Positions 7,959 to 15,768 are shown, numbered from the stretch's first letter. The stretch is 19,784 bases of DNA from Polyangiaceae bacterium (GCA_025936205.1 JAICTU010000120.1:1-19784), one strand, 5' to 3'. The notes: generated by a model not told the origin, from the sequence alone. Program-made: numbers and translations.

Positions 7959-10118
7959 ATGCGGTACCCTGGCAGCATGTCCAGCGACGCGCCGACGGAG
8001 GGGCCTCTCGCGGTTCTGGAGCGCGAGCTCACGGTCGCGAAGCTCGATCTCTTCGCACGCCGCGCGCCCGTGAACGCCGCGGCCACGATCGCCAACGCGG
8101 TCTTGCTCTGCGCGCTGCTCTATCCAACGGCCCCCCAGCTCGCGCTGCAGCTCTGGGGAGCGCTGCAGCTGAGCGGAGCGCTCTGGTTTGGCTATCGCAC
8201 GCGCCGGCCACGGCGGGCTCCGCGCGGTTCACGGCGGGGGCTGTTTCGCGCCACGCTCCTCTGCAGCTTCGCGGGCCTGAACCTCGGCTCGGTGGTCTGG
8301 CTGGTCGCGGGAGCGAGCGACGTCGGGCACGTGCTGGTGTTCGTGACGCTCGCGGCCATGGCTAGCGCGGCCTCCACTACCCTGGCCTCGATCCCGCAAG
8401 CCGCGTACGGCTACATCGCCGGCGCGCTGCTCGTGCCGGCGGTGTTCTGGCTCGTCCAGGGCGAGCGGGAGTACGTGATCCTGGCGTTGCTCGCCGTCTC
8501 GATGACGTCGTTTCTGGTGTTCAACGCGCGCATCACGTACGAGGGCTTTCTGGAGGGCCTCGGCCGCACGCGCCAGGTCGAGCGGCTGCGCGCGCGCTTT
8601 CATGCCGAGCAAGCGGAGTGGCTCGATCTTTCGCAGGGCACGGAGGCCTTCGCGCTGCTGGACGCCAACGGCGATTTGCTGCTCTGGAACCAGCGCTTCG
8701 AAGAGGCGGTGGCGCCGGGCGCGGTCCGGCGCGGGCAGCCCTATCGCGAGCTGCTCGCCCAGTGCACGCAGCCGCCGCTCACCGTCGACGGCAACGCCAT
8801 CTCGGCACAGGACTGGCTGGAGCTGCGCTGCAACCGGGAACAACCGGAAACGGAGCTGCTCGAGGGCTATCCGGGCGGCGTCTTCTACCGTGTGTCGACG
8901 CGCCGCTTGCCGAGCGGCCGCCACGCGGTGCTGGCCGTGAACGTCACGGCCTTGAAACGCACCGAGCGTGCCCTGTACGACGGCGAGCTGGCATTGCTGC
9001 GCGCGCAGCGCCACGAGAGCGTGGGGGTGATCGCCGGGGGCGTGGCTCACGACTTCAACAATCTGCTCACCGCCGTCGGGGGAGCCGCCGAGCTGCTCGC
9101 GGCGGAGGTCGAGAGCTCCGCGGGACAGGAGCTGCTCGGTGACATCATCGCCAGCGTGGAGCGCGGCTCGCGCCTGACCCGCCACCTGCTGGCCTACGGC
9201 CGCAAGCAGCCGCGCAACCCGCGGCCCCTGGACTGGAACGACGTGCTCACCCGGCAGCTGCCGCTGCTCCGCCTGCTCCTGCCGGCCACCATTCAGCTCG
9301 ACGCGGCGCTCGACCCCGACCTTTGGAACATCGAGGCCGATCCCGAGCAGCTGGAGCAGGTGGTCATGAACCTCGTGCTCAACGCTCGCGATGCCATGCC
9401 GCTCGGCGGCGAGCTGCGCCTGAGCACGCGCAACCTGGCGCCGGATCGCGTGGAGCTGTGTGTGCAGGATAACGGAGTCGGAATGGAGCCCGAGACGGCG
9501 GAGCGGGCGTTCGAGCCGTTCTTCTCCACCAAGCAGCAGCATCACGGCTCGGGCCTCGGGCTGTCCGCGGTGCAGGGCATCGTGCGGCAGAGCGGCGGGA
9601 GCGTGTCCCTGCACAGCAGCCCGAACCAGGGCACGAGCGTGACGGTCGTCCTGCCGCGCTCCCAGGCTGCTGCCGAGCCCTCTTCGTCGCGCCAGCGCAG
9701 CTCGCTGCTGCCGTTGCCGGAGCGGATCGAGACGCGCGTGCTGCTGGTGGACGACGAGGAGCTGGTGCTCGCGACGACCGCGAGCTTGTTGAAACGCCTG
9801 GGCTACAGCGTGCTCACGGCGAACCGCCCCGTTGCCGCACTGGAGCTGCTCAGGCGAGAGCGAGGCAACGTCTCACTGCTGGTGACCGACGTGGTGATGC
9901 CGGACATGAACGGCGCGGAGCTGGCTGCGGCGGCGCGCGAGCTGATCCCGGAGCTGCGAGTGCTCTTCATCTCCGGTTATGACGCAGGCTTTCTCGAACC
10001 CTTCGACGCGCGCAACGTGCTGCAGAAGCCGTTCTCGCGCGAGCAACTGGAGCGCGCGGTGGGGAAGACGTTGTCGGGCTACCGCGCACGCGCGGCGCGG
10101 CAGGCACCGGGCGCGTGA
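7959..10118 (+). CDS. Membrane hybrid histidine kinase with PAS-like domain and receiver
   Basis: Numbering is from ATG 7959 (719 aa). About six hydrophobic segments lie between residues ~42 and 190, with a basic loop RTRRPRRAPRGSRR near 81-94, so it is an inner-membrane protein. A PAS-like region (EAFALLDANGDLLLWNQRFE) spans ~223-335. HisKA has H364 in GGVAHDFNNLLT, an NtrB-like pattern. The ATPase has N471/N475, DNGVGM and GSGLGLS. The receiver at ~590-705 has D598/D599, phospho-site D644, S672 and K690. All key residues are intact. Starts are ambiguous: GTG 7947, ATG 7959 (preceded by ggtgg at 7949-7953) or ATG 7977. I prefer 7959 for its SD. The 3' end is only 16 bp from the LysR-like stop. 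The signal and output are unknown. Confidence 0.92.
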   Translation: MRYPGSMSSDAPTEGPLAVLERELTVAKLDLFARRAPVNAAATIANAVLLCALLYPTAPQLALQLWGALQLSGALWFGYRTRRPRRAPRGSRRGLFRATLLCSFAGLNLGSVVWLVAGASDVGHVLVFVTLAAMASAASTTLASIPQAAYGYIAGALLVPAVFWLVQGEREYVILALLAVSMTSFLVFNARITYEGFLEGLGRTRQVERLRARFHAEQAEWLDLSQGTEAFALLDANGDLLLWNQRFEEAVAPGAVRRGQPYRELLAQCTQPPLTVDGNAISAQDWLELRCNREQPETELLEGYPGGVFYRVSTRRLPSGRHAVLAVNVTALKRTERALYDGELALLRAQRHESVGVIAGGVAHDFNNLLTAVGGAAELLAAEVESSAGQELLGDIIASVERGSRLTRHLLAYGRKQPRNPRPLDWNDVLTRQLPLLRLLLPATIQLDAALDPDLWNIEADPEQLEQVVMNLVLNARDAMPLGGELRLSTRNLAPDRVELCVQDNGVGMEPETAERAFEPFFSTKQQHHGSGLGLSAVQGIVRQSGGSVSLHSSPNQGTSVTVVLPRSQAAAEPSSSRQRSSLLPLPERIETRVLLVDDEELVLATTASLLKRLGYSVLTANRPVAALELLRRERGNVSLLVTDVVMPDMNGAELAAAARELIPELRVLFISGYDAGFLEPFDARNVLQKPFSREQLERAVGKTLSGYRARAARQAPGA

Positions 10119-10134
10119 GGCCGCCGTGCCGGGT

Positions 10135-10407
10135 TCACTCGAGCCGATCGACCACGTCGCGCAGGCCCTGCTCCAGCGCGGCGATGTCCGCCAGCACGCG
10201 CCGCGCTCGCGGCAGCAGCACCTCCCCGGCGGGTAACAAGCGCACCCCGCGGGGCGTGCGCAAAAAGAGCTCCACCCCGAGCTCGGTCTCCAGATGCCGG
10301 ATCTGCCGCGTCAGCGGCGGCTGGGAGATGTGCAGGCGCCGCGCCGCGCGGCCGATGTTGCCCTCCTCGGCAACCGCGACGAAGTAGTGGAGTTGATCGA
10401 GGCTCAC
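10135..10407 (-). CDS. LysR-type regulator reduced to wHTH domain plus linker helix
   Basis: The 90-aa product begins [20 protein letters not shown], continues [14 protein letters not shown], then a recognition/wing region LELGV-type segment and [12 protein letters not shown]. This is a textbook LysR N-terminal winged HTH. Residues ~60-88 form the long linker helix that mediates dimerisation in the family. The ~200-residue periplasmic-binding-protein-like effector domain is absent. Translation stops at a normal codon, and the neighbouring kinase ends 16 bp away, leaving no room for one. The GTG at 10407 follows gggcgg; the upstream ATGs are in another frame. It is divergent from a methionine aminopeptidase gene with a T-N11-A palindrome between them. 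It is either a functional ligand-free mini-regulator or the stable remnant of a truncated one. Confidence 0.85.
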   Translation of the reverse strand: MSLDQLHYFVAVAEEGNIGRAARRLHISQPPLTRQIRHLETELGVELFLRTPRGVRLLPAGEVLLPRARRVLADIAALEQGLRDVVDRLE

Positions 10408-10448
10408 CCGCCCAGTCTAGCATCATCCGGGCCGGGAGCGGTGCGCGG

Positions 10449-10479
10449 ATGGCGCCATACCCAAACGGTATTGGCGCAT
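10449..10479. promoter_or_regulatory. Candidate LysR-type operator (near-palindrome with T-N11-A)
   Basis: The core ATACC-N5-GGTAT at 10457-10471 is perfect and contains T10458-N11-A10470, the LysR consensus box. Flanks extend the symmetry: ATGGCGCC on the left and TGGCGCAT on the right match as inverted arms once a single-base offset is allowed, making a 31-bp near-palindrome. It lies between the divergent LysR-like gene (start 10407) and the aminopeptidase (ATG 10478, which overlaps its right end). This is the expected place for an autoregulatory and target-regulating site. Confidence 0.65.
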
Positions 10480-11308
10480 GGAGCCCGCCTCGTTGCAACC
10501 TGACGGGGTGGGCATCGATCTCTGGGGACCGTCACATCACCCCGCGCTGCGGCGCGCCGGACAGGCTGCTGCGGGGACGCTCAACTTCATCGGGCAGCGC
10601 CTCGCCCCCGGCATCCGCACGCTGGACATCGACCGCTGGGTGCGCGCCGACACGGAGCGCCGCGGCGGCCGCCCGAGCCAGCTCGGCTACCGTCCCCACC
10701 CGAGCCTGCCGGCATTTCCAGCGGCGGTCTGTGTCAGCCCCGACGACGTGGTGTGCCACGGCGTACCCAGCGCTGCCCGCGTGCTGGAGGAGGGCACGAT
10801 CGTCAACGTCGACGTGACGACCGAGCTGGACGGTTTTCACGGTGACACATCGGCGACGTTCGCGATCGGAACGCCCTCGCCCGAAGCCCGGCATGTGGCT
10901 GACGTCGCGCGGCGCTGCCGCGACGCGGGCATCGCCGTCGTGCGGCCGGGAGCGCGCCTGGGCGATATCGGGGCGGCGATCGAAGAGCTGGCGCGGGCCG
11001 AGGGCTGCAGCGTGGTGAGCGACTTCGGCGGGCACGGCATCGGGCGCAAGATGCACTGCGAGCCCCACATCCCCCACCACGGGCGCGCCGGCACCGGCCT
11101 GCGCCTGCGCGAGGGCATGGTCTTCACCATCGAGCCGATGGTCAACCTGGGCCGACCCGACGTGCGCACGCTCGAAGACGGCTGGACCGTCGTGACCTGC
11201 GACGGCAGCCTGTCCGCACAGTTCGAGCACACGGTGCTGGTGACGGCGGACGGCGCCGAGATCCTGACGCTGGTAGCGGAGGCGGACGCCCTCGGTCTCG
11301 CACCTTGA
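10478..11308 (+). CDS. map: Type I methionine aminopeptidase
   Basis: This enzyme removes the initiator methionine from nascent proteins in the cytoplasm. The 276-aa protein carries the full di-metal set D112, D123, H186, E219 and E250, plus active-site H94 and H193. All are offset by exactly 15 from the E. coli MAP residues D97, D108, H171, E204, E235, H79 and H178. The motifs are VNVDVTTELDGFHGDTS, GGHGIGRKMHCEP, TIEPM and QFEHT. There is no N-terminal zinc-finger extension. ATG 10478 overlaps the candidate operator and has little SD. A GTG at 10508 would give a length closer to E. coli MAP and leave the operator fully upstream, so the true start is uncertain. It is not beside ribosomal-protein or secY genes, so it may be an accessory MAP rather than the housekeeping copy. 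Confidence 0.93.
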   Translation: MEPASLQPDGVGIDLWGPSHHPALRRAGQAAAGTLNFIGQRLAPGIRTLDIDRWVRADTERRGGRPSQLGYRPHPSLPAFPAAVCVSPDDVVCHGVPSAARVLEEGTIVNVDVTTELDGFHGDTSATFAIGTPSPEARHVADVARRCRDAGIAVVRPGARLGDIGAAIEELARAEGCSVVSDFGGHGIGRKMHCEPHIPHHGRAGTGLRLREGMVFTIEPMVNLGRPDVRTLEDGWTVVTCDGSLSAQFEHTVLVTADGAEILTLVAEADALGLAP

Positions 11309-11502
11309 AGCGGCCCCCTCGCGCTCGTTTTCGCGACCGGACACGGGGCCGCGCCACGTCCCAAAGTTCCTCTTCGCGTATCCGCGGGCGCGTAGTAAGA
11401 ACGCGCGCCTTTGCGCCGAGCGCGAGCGGCTGATCCAGGCGAGCTCGAGGTTCGTGGTGCTCGAGAACCGTCCTGGTGATCACGGCCGAAACGAGACTTC
11501 GA
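11309..11502 (+). other. Intergenic region with nested hairpin between map and the TonB receptor
   Basis: This ~190-bp gap has an 8-bp perfect inverted repeat, gcggcccc at 11310-11317 and ggggccgc at 11345-11352. A second 5-bp stem is nested inside it, tcgcg at 11319-11323 and cgcga at 11332-11336, with loop ctcgtttt. It begins just after the map stop, so it may end transcription, but no U-tract follows. No Fur/Zur-like AT-rich box or cobalamin-riboswitch signature is apparent before the receptor gene. Confidence 0.4.
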
Positions 11503-13791
11503 ATGCAACGATGCGCCGCTCGCAGGACAGGCCCGCGTGCGTCGCGGGTCGTGTTCTGCCTTTCTTTGCTCGGGCCGGCGCTGGCCGTCCCCGCAGGGGG
11601 AGAGGAGCTTCCTCCGCCCGCGCCGCAGCCGGGTACTCCCGCGCTGGCCGCGGATGTGCTCCCCCCTTCGCCCGACGCGAAAGCGGGGCCCGACGACTCC
11701 GCCTCGTTACCCGAGGTCGTGGTGCTCACGACGCGACCGATCAGCGCCGCTTCCTCGCTCGAGGTGCGAGATCGCGACTTTGAGCTGCGCCCGATCGGCA
11801 GCGTGCAGGACATCCTGCGCGTCACACCGGGCCTGGTGATGGTGCAGCACTCGGGCGGCGGCAAGGCGAACCAGTACTTCCTGCGCGGCTTCGACGCCGA
11901 TCACGGCACCGACATCGCGCTCTCCATCGACGGCGTGCCGATCAACATGGTGGCCCACGCGCACGGCCAGGGCTTCAGCGATACCAACTTCATCATCCCC
12001 GAGGTCGTGGAGCGGGTGGAGATCAGCAAGGGGCCCTACTTTCCTGCGCAGGGCGACTTCGCGACGGCGGGTGCCGTCAACCTGGTGTCGCGCGACTCCT
12101 TCGAGCACAGCTCGGTCGGCTTCGGTCTGTCGGGCTCGCCGGGTCATGGTGAACTCGGCTATCGCGGGCTGGCCATCGCGAGCCCGCACTTTGACTCGAC
12201 CAAGGCTATTTTCGCCGCAGAGATCGGCCGCTCCGAGGGCCCCTTCGAGAACCCCGAGCGCTGGGAGAAGTACAAGCTCTTCAACAAGGTGAGCATCGCT
12301 GCTTCGCAGGACACCACCGTCAACATCGGGGAGCTCAGCTATGGCAGCGACTGGTATGGCTCGGGGCAGATCCCGGATCGCGCCGTGCAACAGGGTCTCA
12401 TTTCGCGCTACGGAACCATCGATCCTGATGAGGGCGGCAATACCTCGCGCCATCAGCTCTTTGCGCAGCTGCATTCGCAGCCGACGGAAAACTCGCAGCT
12501 CGAGGCGCTCGCCTATCTGGGCACCTACCGCTTCAATCTGTTCTCGAATTTCACGCTCTATCTCAATCATCCCGAGACCGGGGACGAGATCCAGCAAGTC
12601 GATCGCCGCACCTTCTCGGGCGGCCGCGCGAGCTACCGTGTGGTGCACGAGCTGGGCGGCGTCCGCTTCGATACCACTGTCGGTGCGGACTCGCGCAACG
12701 ACGAGGTCCACAACGAGCTGTGGAATACCGCCGCGCGCGTGCCCCAGGAGCTGGTACGCAGCAACGACGTGCACGAGACGTTCATCGGGGCCTTCCTCAA
12801 CCAAGAGATCACTCCCCTGCCCTGGCTGCGCGCCGACCTCGGGGGCCGCGCCGATCTGCTCTCCTTCGCCGTTGACGACCTGAAAACGCCGGTGCAGGAG
12901 CCTGGAGGCGAAGCCCCCGTCAGCGGCGTCGGCTCCGCTCATCAATTCAGCCCCAAGGCGAGCCTGGTCGTGACGCCCGTCTCGTCGCAACAGGCCGAGC
13001 TCGACCTCTACGGCAACTACGGCCATGGCTTTCACTCCAACGACGTGCGCGGAGGGTTCGCCGACCCTGCGGTGACGCCGCTCACGCGCGCCATCGGTGA
13101 AGAGCTGGGCGCGCGCGCGCGGCTCTGGCGGCGCTGGGACATCGCGGCAGCGCTCTGGCGGCTCGACCTCGATAACGAAACAGTGTGGGTCGGGGACGAA
13201 GGCACCACGGAGGTCGGAGGTGCCACGCGCCGCCAGGGCATCGAGCTCGAGACCCGCTACGAGTTCACCCCCTGGCTCGCCGCGGACCTCGACCTCACCT
13301 TCACGAAGAGCGACCTGAAAGAGAACGCGGGCAACGGCAACGGCCTGGCGCTGGCGCCCAAGCAGACGTGGTCCGGCGGTCTGTCCGCACGCCACGAGCT
13401 CGGCCCCGGCGTGGCCCGCGCCGGCCTCCGCTTCTACGGCATCGGCGACAGGCCTGCCTCGGACGACGGCGTGGTCGTGGCCCCCGGCTTCACGCAATTC
13501 GACGCGCATGTCGGCTACCGTCACCGCTGGTTCGATATCGCGCTCGACGTCGAGAACCTGTTCAGCGGCAAGTACCGCTCGGCGCAGTTCGCCACCGTGA
13601 GCCGCTTGCCGAACGAACCGCTCGTGGGTGCGACGGTGCCGCCGGGTTTCAATTGCGGCCACGCTGGGCGACTGGCCGCGGCCCCTGACGGGAGCCCTGC
13701 CGGTGACACGTTCTACGGCTGCGAAGAGGTCGACTACACGCCTGCGTATCCGCTCACGGCGCGCGTGATGGCGACGATCTTTCTGGACTGA
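11503..13791 (+). CDS. TonB-dependent outer-membrane receptor
   Basis: This is a 762-aa protein from ATG 11503. The GTG at 11476 would add nine residues, but the ATG gives a better signal peptide: basic n-region then VVFCLSLLGPALAVPAGG. After a Pro-rich spacer, LPEVVVLTTRP (~70-79) could serve as the TonB box. The plug domain covers ~80-200 with LRVTPGLVMVQHSGGGKANQ, FLRGFDADHGTDI, a His-rich VAHAHGQGFSD and VERVEISKGPY. The rest is a 22-strand-type beta-barrel ending in PLTARVMATIFLD. Two Cys in the last ~45 residues (FNCGH and YGCEE) could form an extracellular disulfide. These receptors import siderophores, cobalamin, metals or glycans using TonB energy. The His motif hints at a metal ligand, but the substrate is not determinable. 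No ExbB/TonB or periplasmic partner is nearby. Confidence 0.92.
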   Translation: MQRCAARRTGPRASRVVFCLSLLGPALAVPAGGEELPPPAPQPGTPALAADVLPPSPDAKAGPDDSASLPEVVVLTTRPISAASSLEVRDRDFELRPIGSVQDILRVTPGLVMVQHSGGGKANQYFLRGFDADHGTDIALSIDGVPINMVAHAHGQGFSDTNFIIPEVVERVEISKGPYFPAQGDFATAGAVNLVSRDSFEHSSVGFGLSGSPGHGELGYRGLAIASPHFDSTKAIFAAEIGRSEGPFENPERWEKYKLFNKVSIAASQDTTVNIGELSYGSDWYGSGQIPDRAVQQGLISRYGTIDPDEGGNTSRHQLFAQLHSQPTENSQLEALAYLGTYRFNLFSNFTLYLNHPETGDEIQQVDRRTFSGGRASYRVVHELGGVRFDTTVGADSRNDEVHNELWNTAARVPQELVRSNDVHETFIGAFLNQEITPLPWLRADLGGRADLLSFAVDDLKTPVQEPGGEAPVSGVGSAHQFSPKASLVVTPVSSQQAELDLYGNYGHGFHSNDVRGGFADPAVTPLTRAIGEELGARARLWRRWDIAAALWRLDLDNETVWVGDEGTTEVGGATRRQGIELETRYEFTPWLAADLDLTFTKSDLKENAGNGNGLALAPKQTWSGGLSARHELGPGVARAGLRFYGIGDRPASDDGVVVAPGFTQFDAHVGYRHRWFDIALDVENLFSGKYRSAQFATVSRLPNEPLVGATVPPGFNCGHAGRLAAAPDGSPAGDTFYGCEEVDYTPAYPLTARVMATIFLD

Positions 13792-13832
13792 GCCGGAGCC
13801 TGCGGAGAACTGCGCGAAGAACCGCACAGGAA

Positions 13833-13847
13833 GAGCTGAAGCAGCTC
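13833..13847 (+). other. Small hairpin downstream of the TonB receptor
   Basis: A perfect 6-bp stem gagctg (13833-13838)/cagctc (13842-13847) with loop aag lies 41 bp past the receptor stop codon. It lacks a downstream U-run. It could be part of transcript 3'-end processing. The rest of 13792-14007 shows no convincing gene; it holds only a short direct repeat of gcgag around 13910-13925. Confidence 0.3.
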
Positions 13848-14007
13848 ACCCGTCTCGACAACGACTCGACGCACCGAGGCCTCCGTCATGGAGCGGGCGA
13901 GGGTCGGTCGGGCGAGCGAAGCGAGCCGATTTCAGGCAGGGCAGAGTGCCCCCTGGGCAATGTAAACGAGGCCAGCGCGAGGTCCGCGCCGCTGATATGA
14001 AGGCGCC

Positions 14008-14751
14008 ATGCGCGTCCAGCCCTTGCGAACTCACAAAATCACCGGCGCCGATCGCGATCTGCTCGCGATCCTGGACGCTCATGTGCCGGCGCTGGCCGAG
14101 GGCAGCGTGCTGGCCATCACCTCCAAGATCGTCGCGATCGCGGAGGGGCGTACGGTGCCGTTCGCCGGCGCCGAGAAGAGCCGGTTGATCGCCGAGCAGG
14201 CGGAGCGCCATTTGCCGATGAGCGCCAGCAAGTACGGTGTTTCGCTCACCATCACGCGCGGCATGCTGATCGCGACCGCGGGCATCGATGAATCGAACTC
14301 CGACGGTCATTTCATCCTCTGGCCCAGCGACGCGCAGGCCACGGCCAACGCGGTGCGTGCTCACCTCGGGAGGCGGTTTTCGCTCTCGCGCGTGGGCGTG
14401 GTGATCACCGACAGCAAGACGACGCCGCTGCGCATCGGGGTCACCGGCGTCGCGCTGGCGCACAGCGGGTTTCGAGCGCTCAACGACTATGTGGGGGTGC
14501 AGGACCTGTTCGGCCGCGCGCTGCGCATGACCAAGGTCAACGTCATGGATGCGCTGGCCGCGGCGGCCGTGCTGGTGATGGGGGAAGGCAGTGAACAGAC
14601 GCCGCTCGCCGTGATCGAGGACGCTTCATTCGTGCAGTTTCAGGAGCGGGACCCGAGCACGGAGGAGCTGGAGCAGCTGCGCGTCGCTCCGGAGGACGAC
14701 CTGTACGCGCCGCTGCTGGAGCACGTGCCGTGGCAGCGGAACCAAGGCTGA
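14008..14751 (+). CDS. CofE/F420-ligase-family protein, probable folate-type gamma-glutamate ligase
   Basis: The 247-aa protein belongs to the family of CofE (coenzyme F420-0:L-glutamate ligase). Family landmarks are GSVLAITSKIVAIAEGR (32-48), ATAGIDESN (89-97), the 128-152 block VGVVITDSKTTPLRIG plus VTGVALAHSG, and GRALRMTKVNVMDALAAAA (169-187). In F420-making CofE the second block normally reads like S-D-T-x-G-R-P-W-R; here it is TDSKTTPLR. My recollection is that this variant, with an H-F-I-L-W-P segment, marks a branch annotated as putative folate gamma-glutamate ligase. No cofC, cofD or F420-dependent oxidoreductase is in the window, whereas purU and metH are. The function is therefore inferred as ATP/GTP-dependent gamma-glutamylation of folate or another cofactor. 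The ATG at 14008 has gaagg four bases upstream. Confidence 0.8.
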   Translation: MRVQPLRTHKITGADRDLLAILDAHVPALAEGSVLAITSKIVAIAEGRTVPFAGAEKSRLIAEQAERHLPMSASKYGVSLTITRGMLIATAGIDESNSDGHFILWPSDAQATANAVRAHLGRRFSLSRVGVVITDSKTTPLRIGVTGVALAHSGFRALNDYVGVQDLFGRALRMTKVNVMDALAAAAVLVMGEGSEQTPLAVIEDASFVQFQERDPSTEELEQLRVAPEDDLYAPLLEHVPWQRNQG

Positions 14752-14761
14752 CCCGTCCCAA

Positions 14762-14810
14762 GCCACTGGAACTTGACAGTGGCCCGTGCTACGGATATTT
14801 AATCCCTTTA
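14762..14810 (+). promoter_or_regulatory. Promoter with two overlapping inverted repeats upstream of the ArsR-methyltransferase/metH unit
   Basis: A perfect -35 TTGACA sits at 14773-14778. Two -10 candidates follow: TATTTA at 14796-14801 (17-bp spacer) or TTTAAT at 14798-14803 (19-bp spacer). Two inverted repeats overlap these elements. GCCACTG (14762-14768) and CAGTGGC (14777-14783) flank the -35 with an 8-nt centre. GGATATTTAATCC (14793-14805) spans the -10 and has GGAT/ATCC arms. Operators overlapping -35 and -10 would allow repression by the ArsR-type protein encoded immediately downstream. The first repeat lies just after the upstream stop codon and could also act as a transcript hairpin. 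Confidence 0.55.
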
Positions 14811-14823
14811 TCCCTATACACGG

Positions 14824-15768
14824 ATGCTGCTGAATCGCTGTATCGAAGCGTTGAACCTGCTGGCCGACGAGAGCCGGCTGCGGCTCTGTGCGCTGCTGCG
14901 AAGCCGTGAGCTCTGCGTCAGTGATCTGGTTAAAATCACTGGCATTTCTCAATCTCGGGTGTCGACCCATCTGGGCCGACTGCGCGAGGCAGGCCTGGTG
15001 CGCGACCGCCGGCAGGGGGCTCAGTCCTTCTATACGCTGGCTTTGGCCAATCTGCCGGACGCTCTTCAGCGCCTGCTGGACGAGACCACTAGCGGGGACG
15101 ACCCGACGTTGCAAGGGGACCGGCTGCGGCTGGCGGAGCTGGATGCGGAGCGGCGCGGTGACGCGGTCGCGGCCGGAGACGATCTGGAGCGCGATTATTC
15201 GCCCGGGCGCACCTGGTGTTCGCTGGCGGCGGGGCTCGCGGGGCTGCTCGCGCTGGGCGACGTGCTCGACGTGGGCTCGGGTGACGGCGCCGCCGCGGCC
15301 ATGGTCGCGCCGCATTGTCGCTCGCTCACCTGTATCGATGTGAACGCGCGCATGCTCGAGGCCGCGCGCGATCGCCTGGCGAAGTATCCGCACGCGCGCG
15401 TGGAACAAGGCGACGCTCACGACCTGCCGTTTGCGCCGCTATCCTTCGACAGCGTGCTGATGTTTCACACGCTGACGTACACGGAGCGGCCGCAGCGCGC
15501 GCTCGAGGAGTGCGCGCGCGTGCTCCGTCCCGGCGGCAGGCTGGTGCTGCTGTGTCTGGACGAGCACCAGCAGCCGGAAGTCACGACGCCGTACGGCGAA
15601 CGGCATCAGGGCTTTTCCAAGGCCTCGATCCGGGAGCTGCTGGCGCGCGTGGGGCTGCGCGTGCGCTCGACCGAGGTGGCCTGCCGCGAAGTGCGCAAGC
15701 CACGCCTGCAAGTTTTGCTCGCCATCGCTGACAAATTGCCGGAGAGCGCATCCCCTGCTCTCGCCTGA
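14824..15768 (+). CDS. ArsR-family HTH fused to SAM-dependent methyltransferase
   Basis: Residues 1-~85 form an ArsR/SmtB-type winged HTH (LADESRLRLCALLRS, then VSDLVKITGISQSRVSTHLG). The metal-sensing ELCVCDL motif reads ELCVSDL here, so classical arsenic/cadmium sensing is unlikely. Residues ~120-245 form a class I SAM methyltransferase: VLDVGSGDG (147-155), D172 in CIDVN, GDAHDLPF (196-203) and VLRPGGRLVL (233-242). The gene ends 21 bp before metH. The SAH-responsive regulator SahR, an ArsR-family protein of methionine-cycle genes in Proteobacteria, is the closest functional precedent I know. I infer that the methyltransferase fold senses SAM or SAH. Whether it also methylates a substrate is open. 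ATG 14824 has almost no SD, consistent with a very short leader from the promoter upstream. Confidence 0.88.
   Translation: MLLNRCIEALNLLADESRLRLCALLRSRELCVSDLVKITGISQSRVSTHLGRLREAGLVRDRRQGAQSFYTLALANLPDALQRLLDETTSGDDPTLQGDRLRLAELDAERRGDAVAAGDDLERDYSPGRTWCSLAAGLAGLLALGDVLDVGSGDGAAAAMVAPHCRSLTCIDVNARMLEAARDRLAKYPHARVEQGDAHDLPFAPLSFDSVLMFHTLTYTERPQRALEECARVLRPGGRLVLLCLDEHQQPEVTTPYGERHQGFSKASIRELLARVGLRVRSTEVACREVRKPRLQVLLAIADKLPESASPALA

Noticed and set aside
7947..7961. VVDDM on the plus strand resembling a receiver N-terminus
   Set aside because: Only four residues match, with no following receiver sequence; it is the spacer or start of the membrane kinase.
7980..8000. Minus-strand LDMLPG resembling a receiver phospho-Asp motif, possibly the missing first half of the REC remnant
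   Set aside because: It is in another frame, one residue short of the family pattern, lies too close to the remnant to hold the intervening residues, and overlaps the kinase start.
8229..9614. 461-aa minus-strand open frame opposite the membrane kinase
   Set aside because: Low-complexity composition and complete overlap with conserved kinase modules on the other strand.
11707..13827. 706-aa minus-strand open frame opposite the TonB receptor
   Set aside because: Arg/His/Val-rich translation without recognisable domains, fully shadowing a clear receptor gene.
14752..14823. SAM or cobalamin riboswitch upstream of the metH unit
   Set aside because: The gap is 72 bp, too short, and shows promoter and inverted repeats but no riboswitch core.
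14824..15080. Arsenic-responsive ArsR regulator
   Set aside because: The metal-binding ELCVCDL motif is ELCVSDL and the neighbour is metH, with no arsenic-resistance genes.
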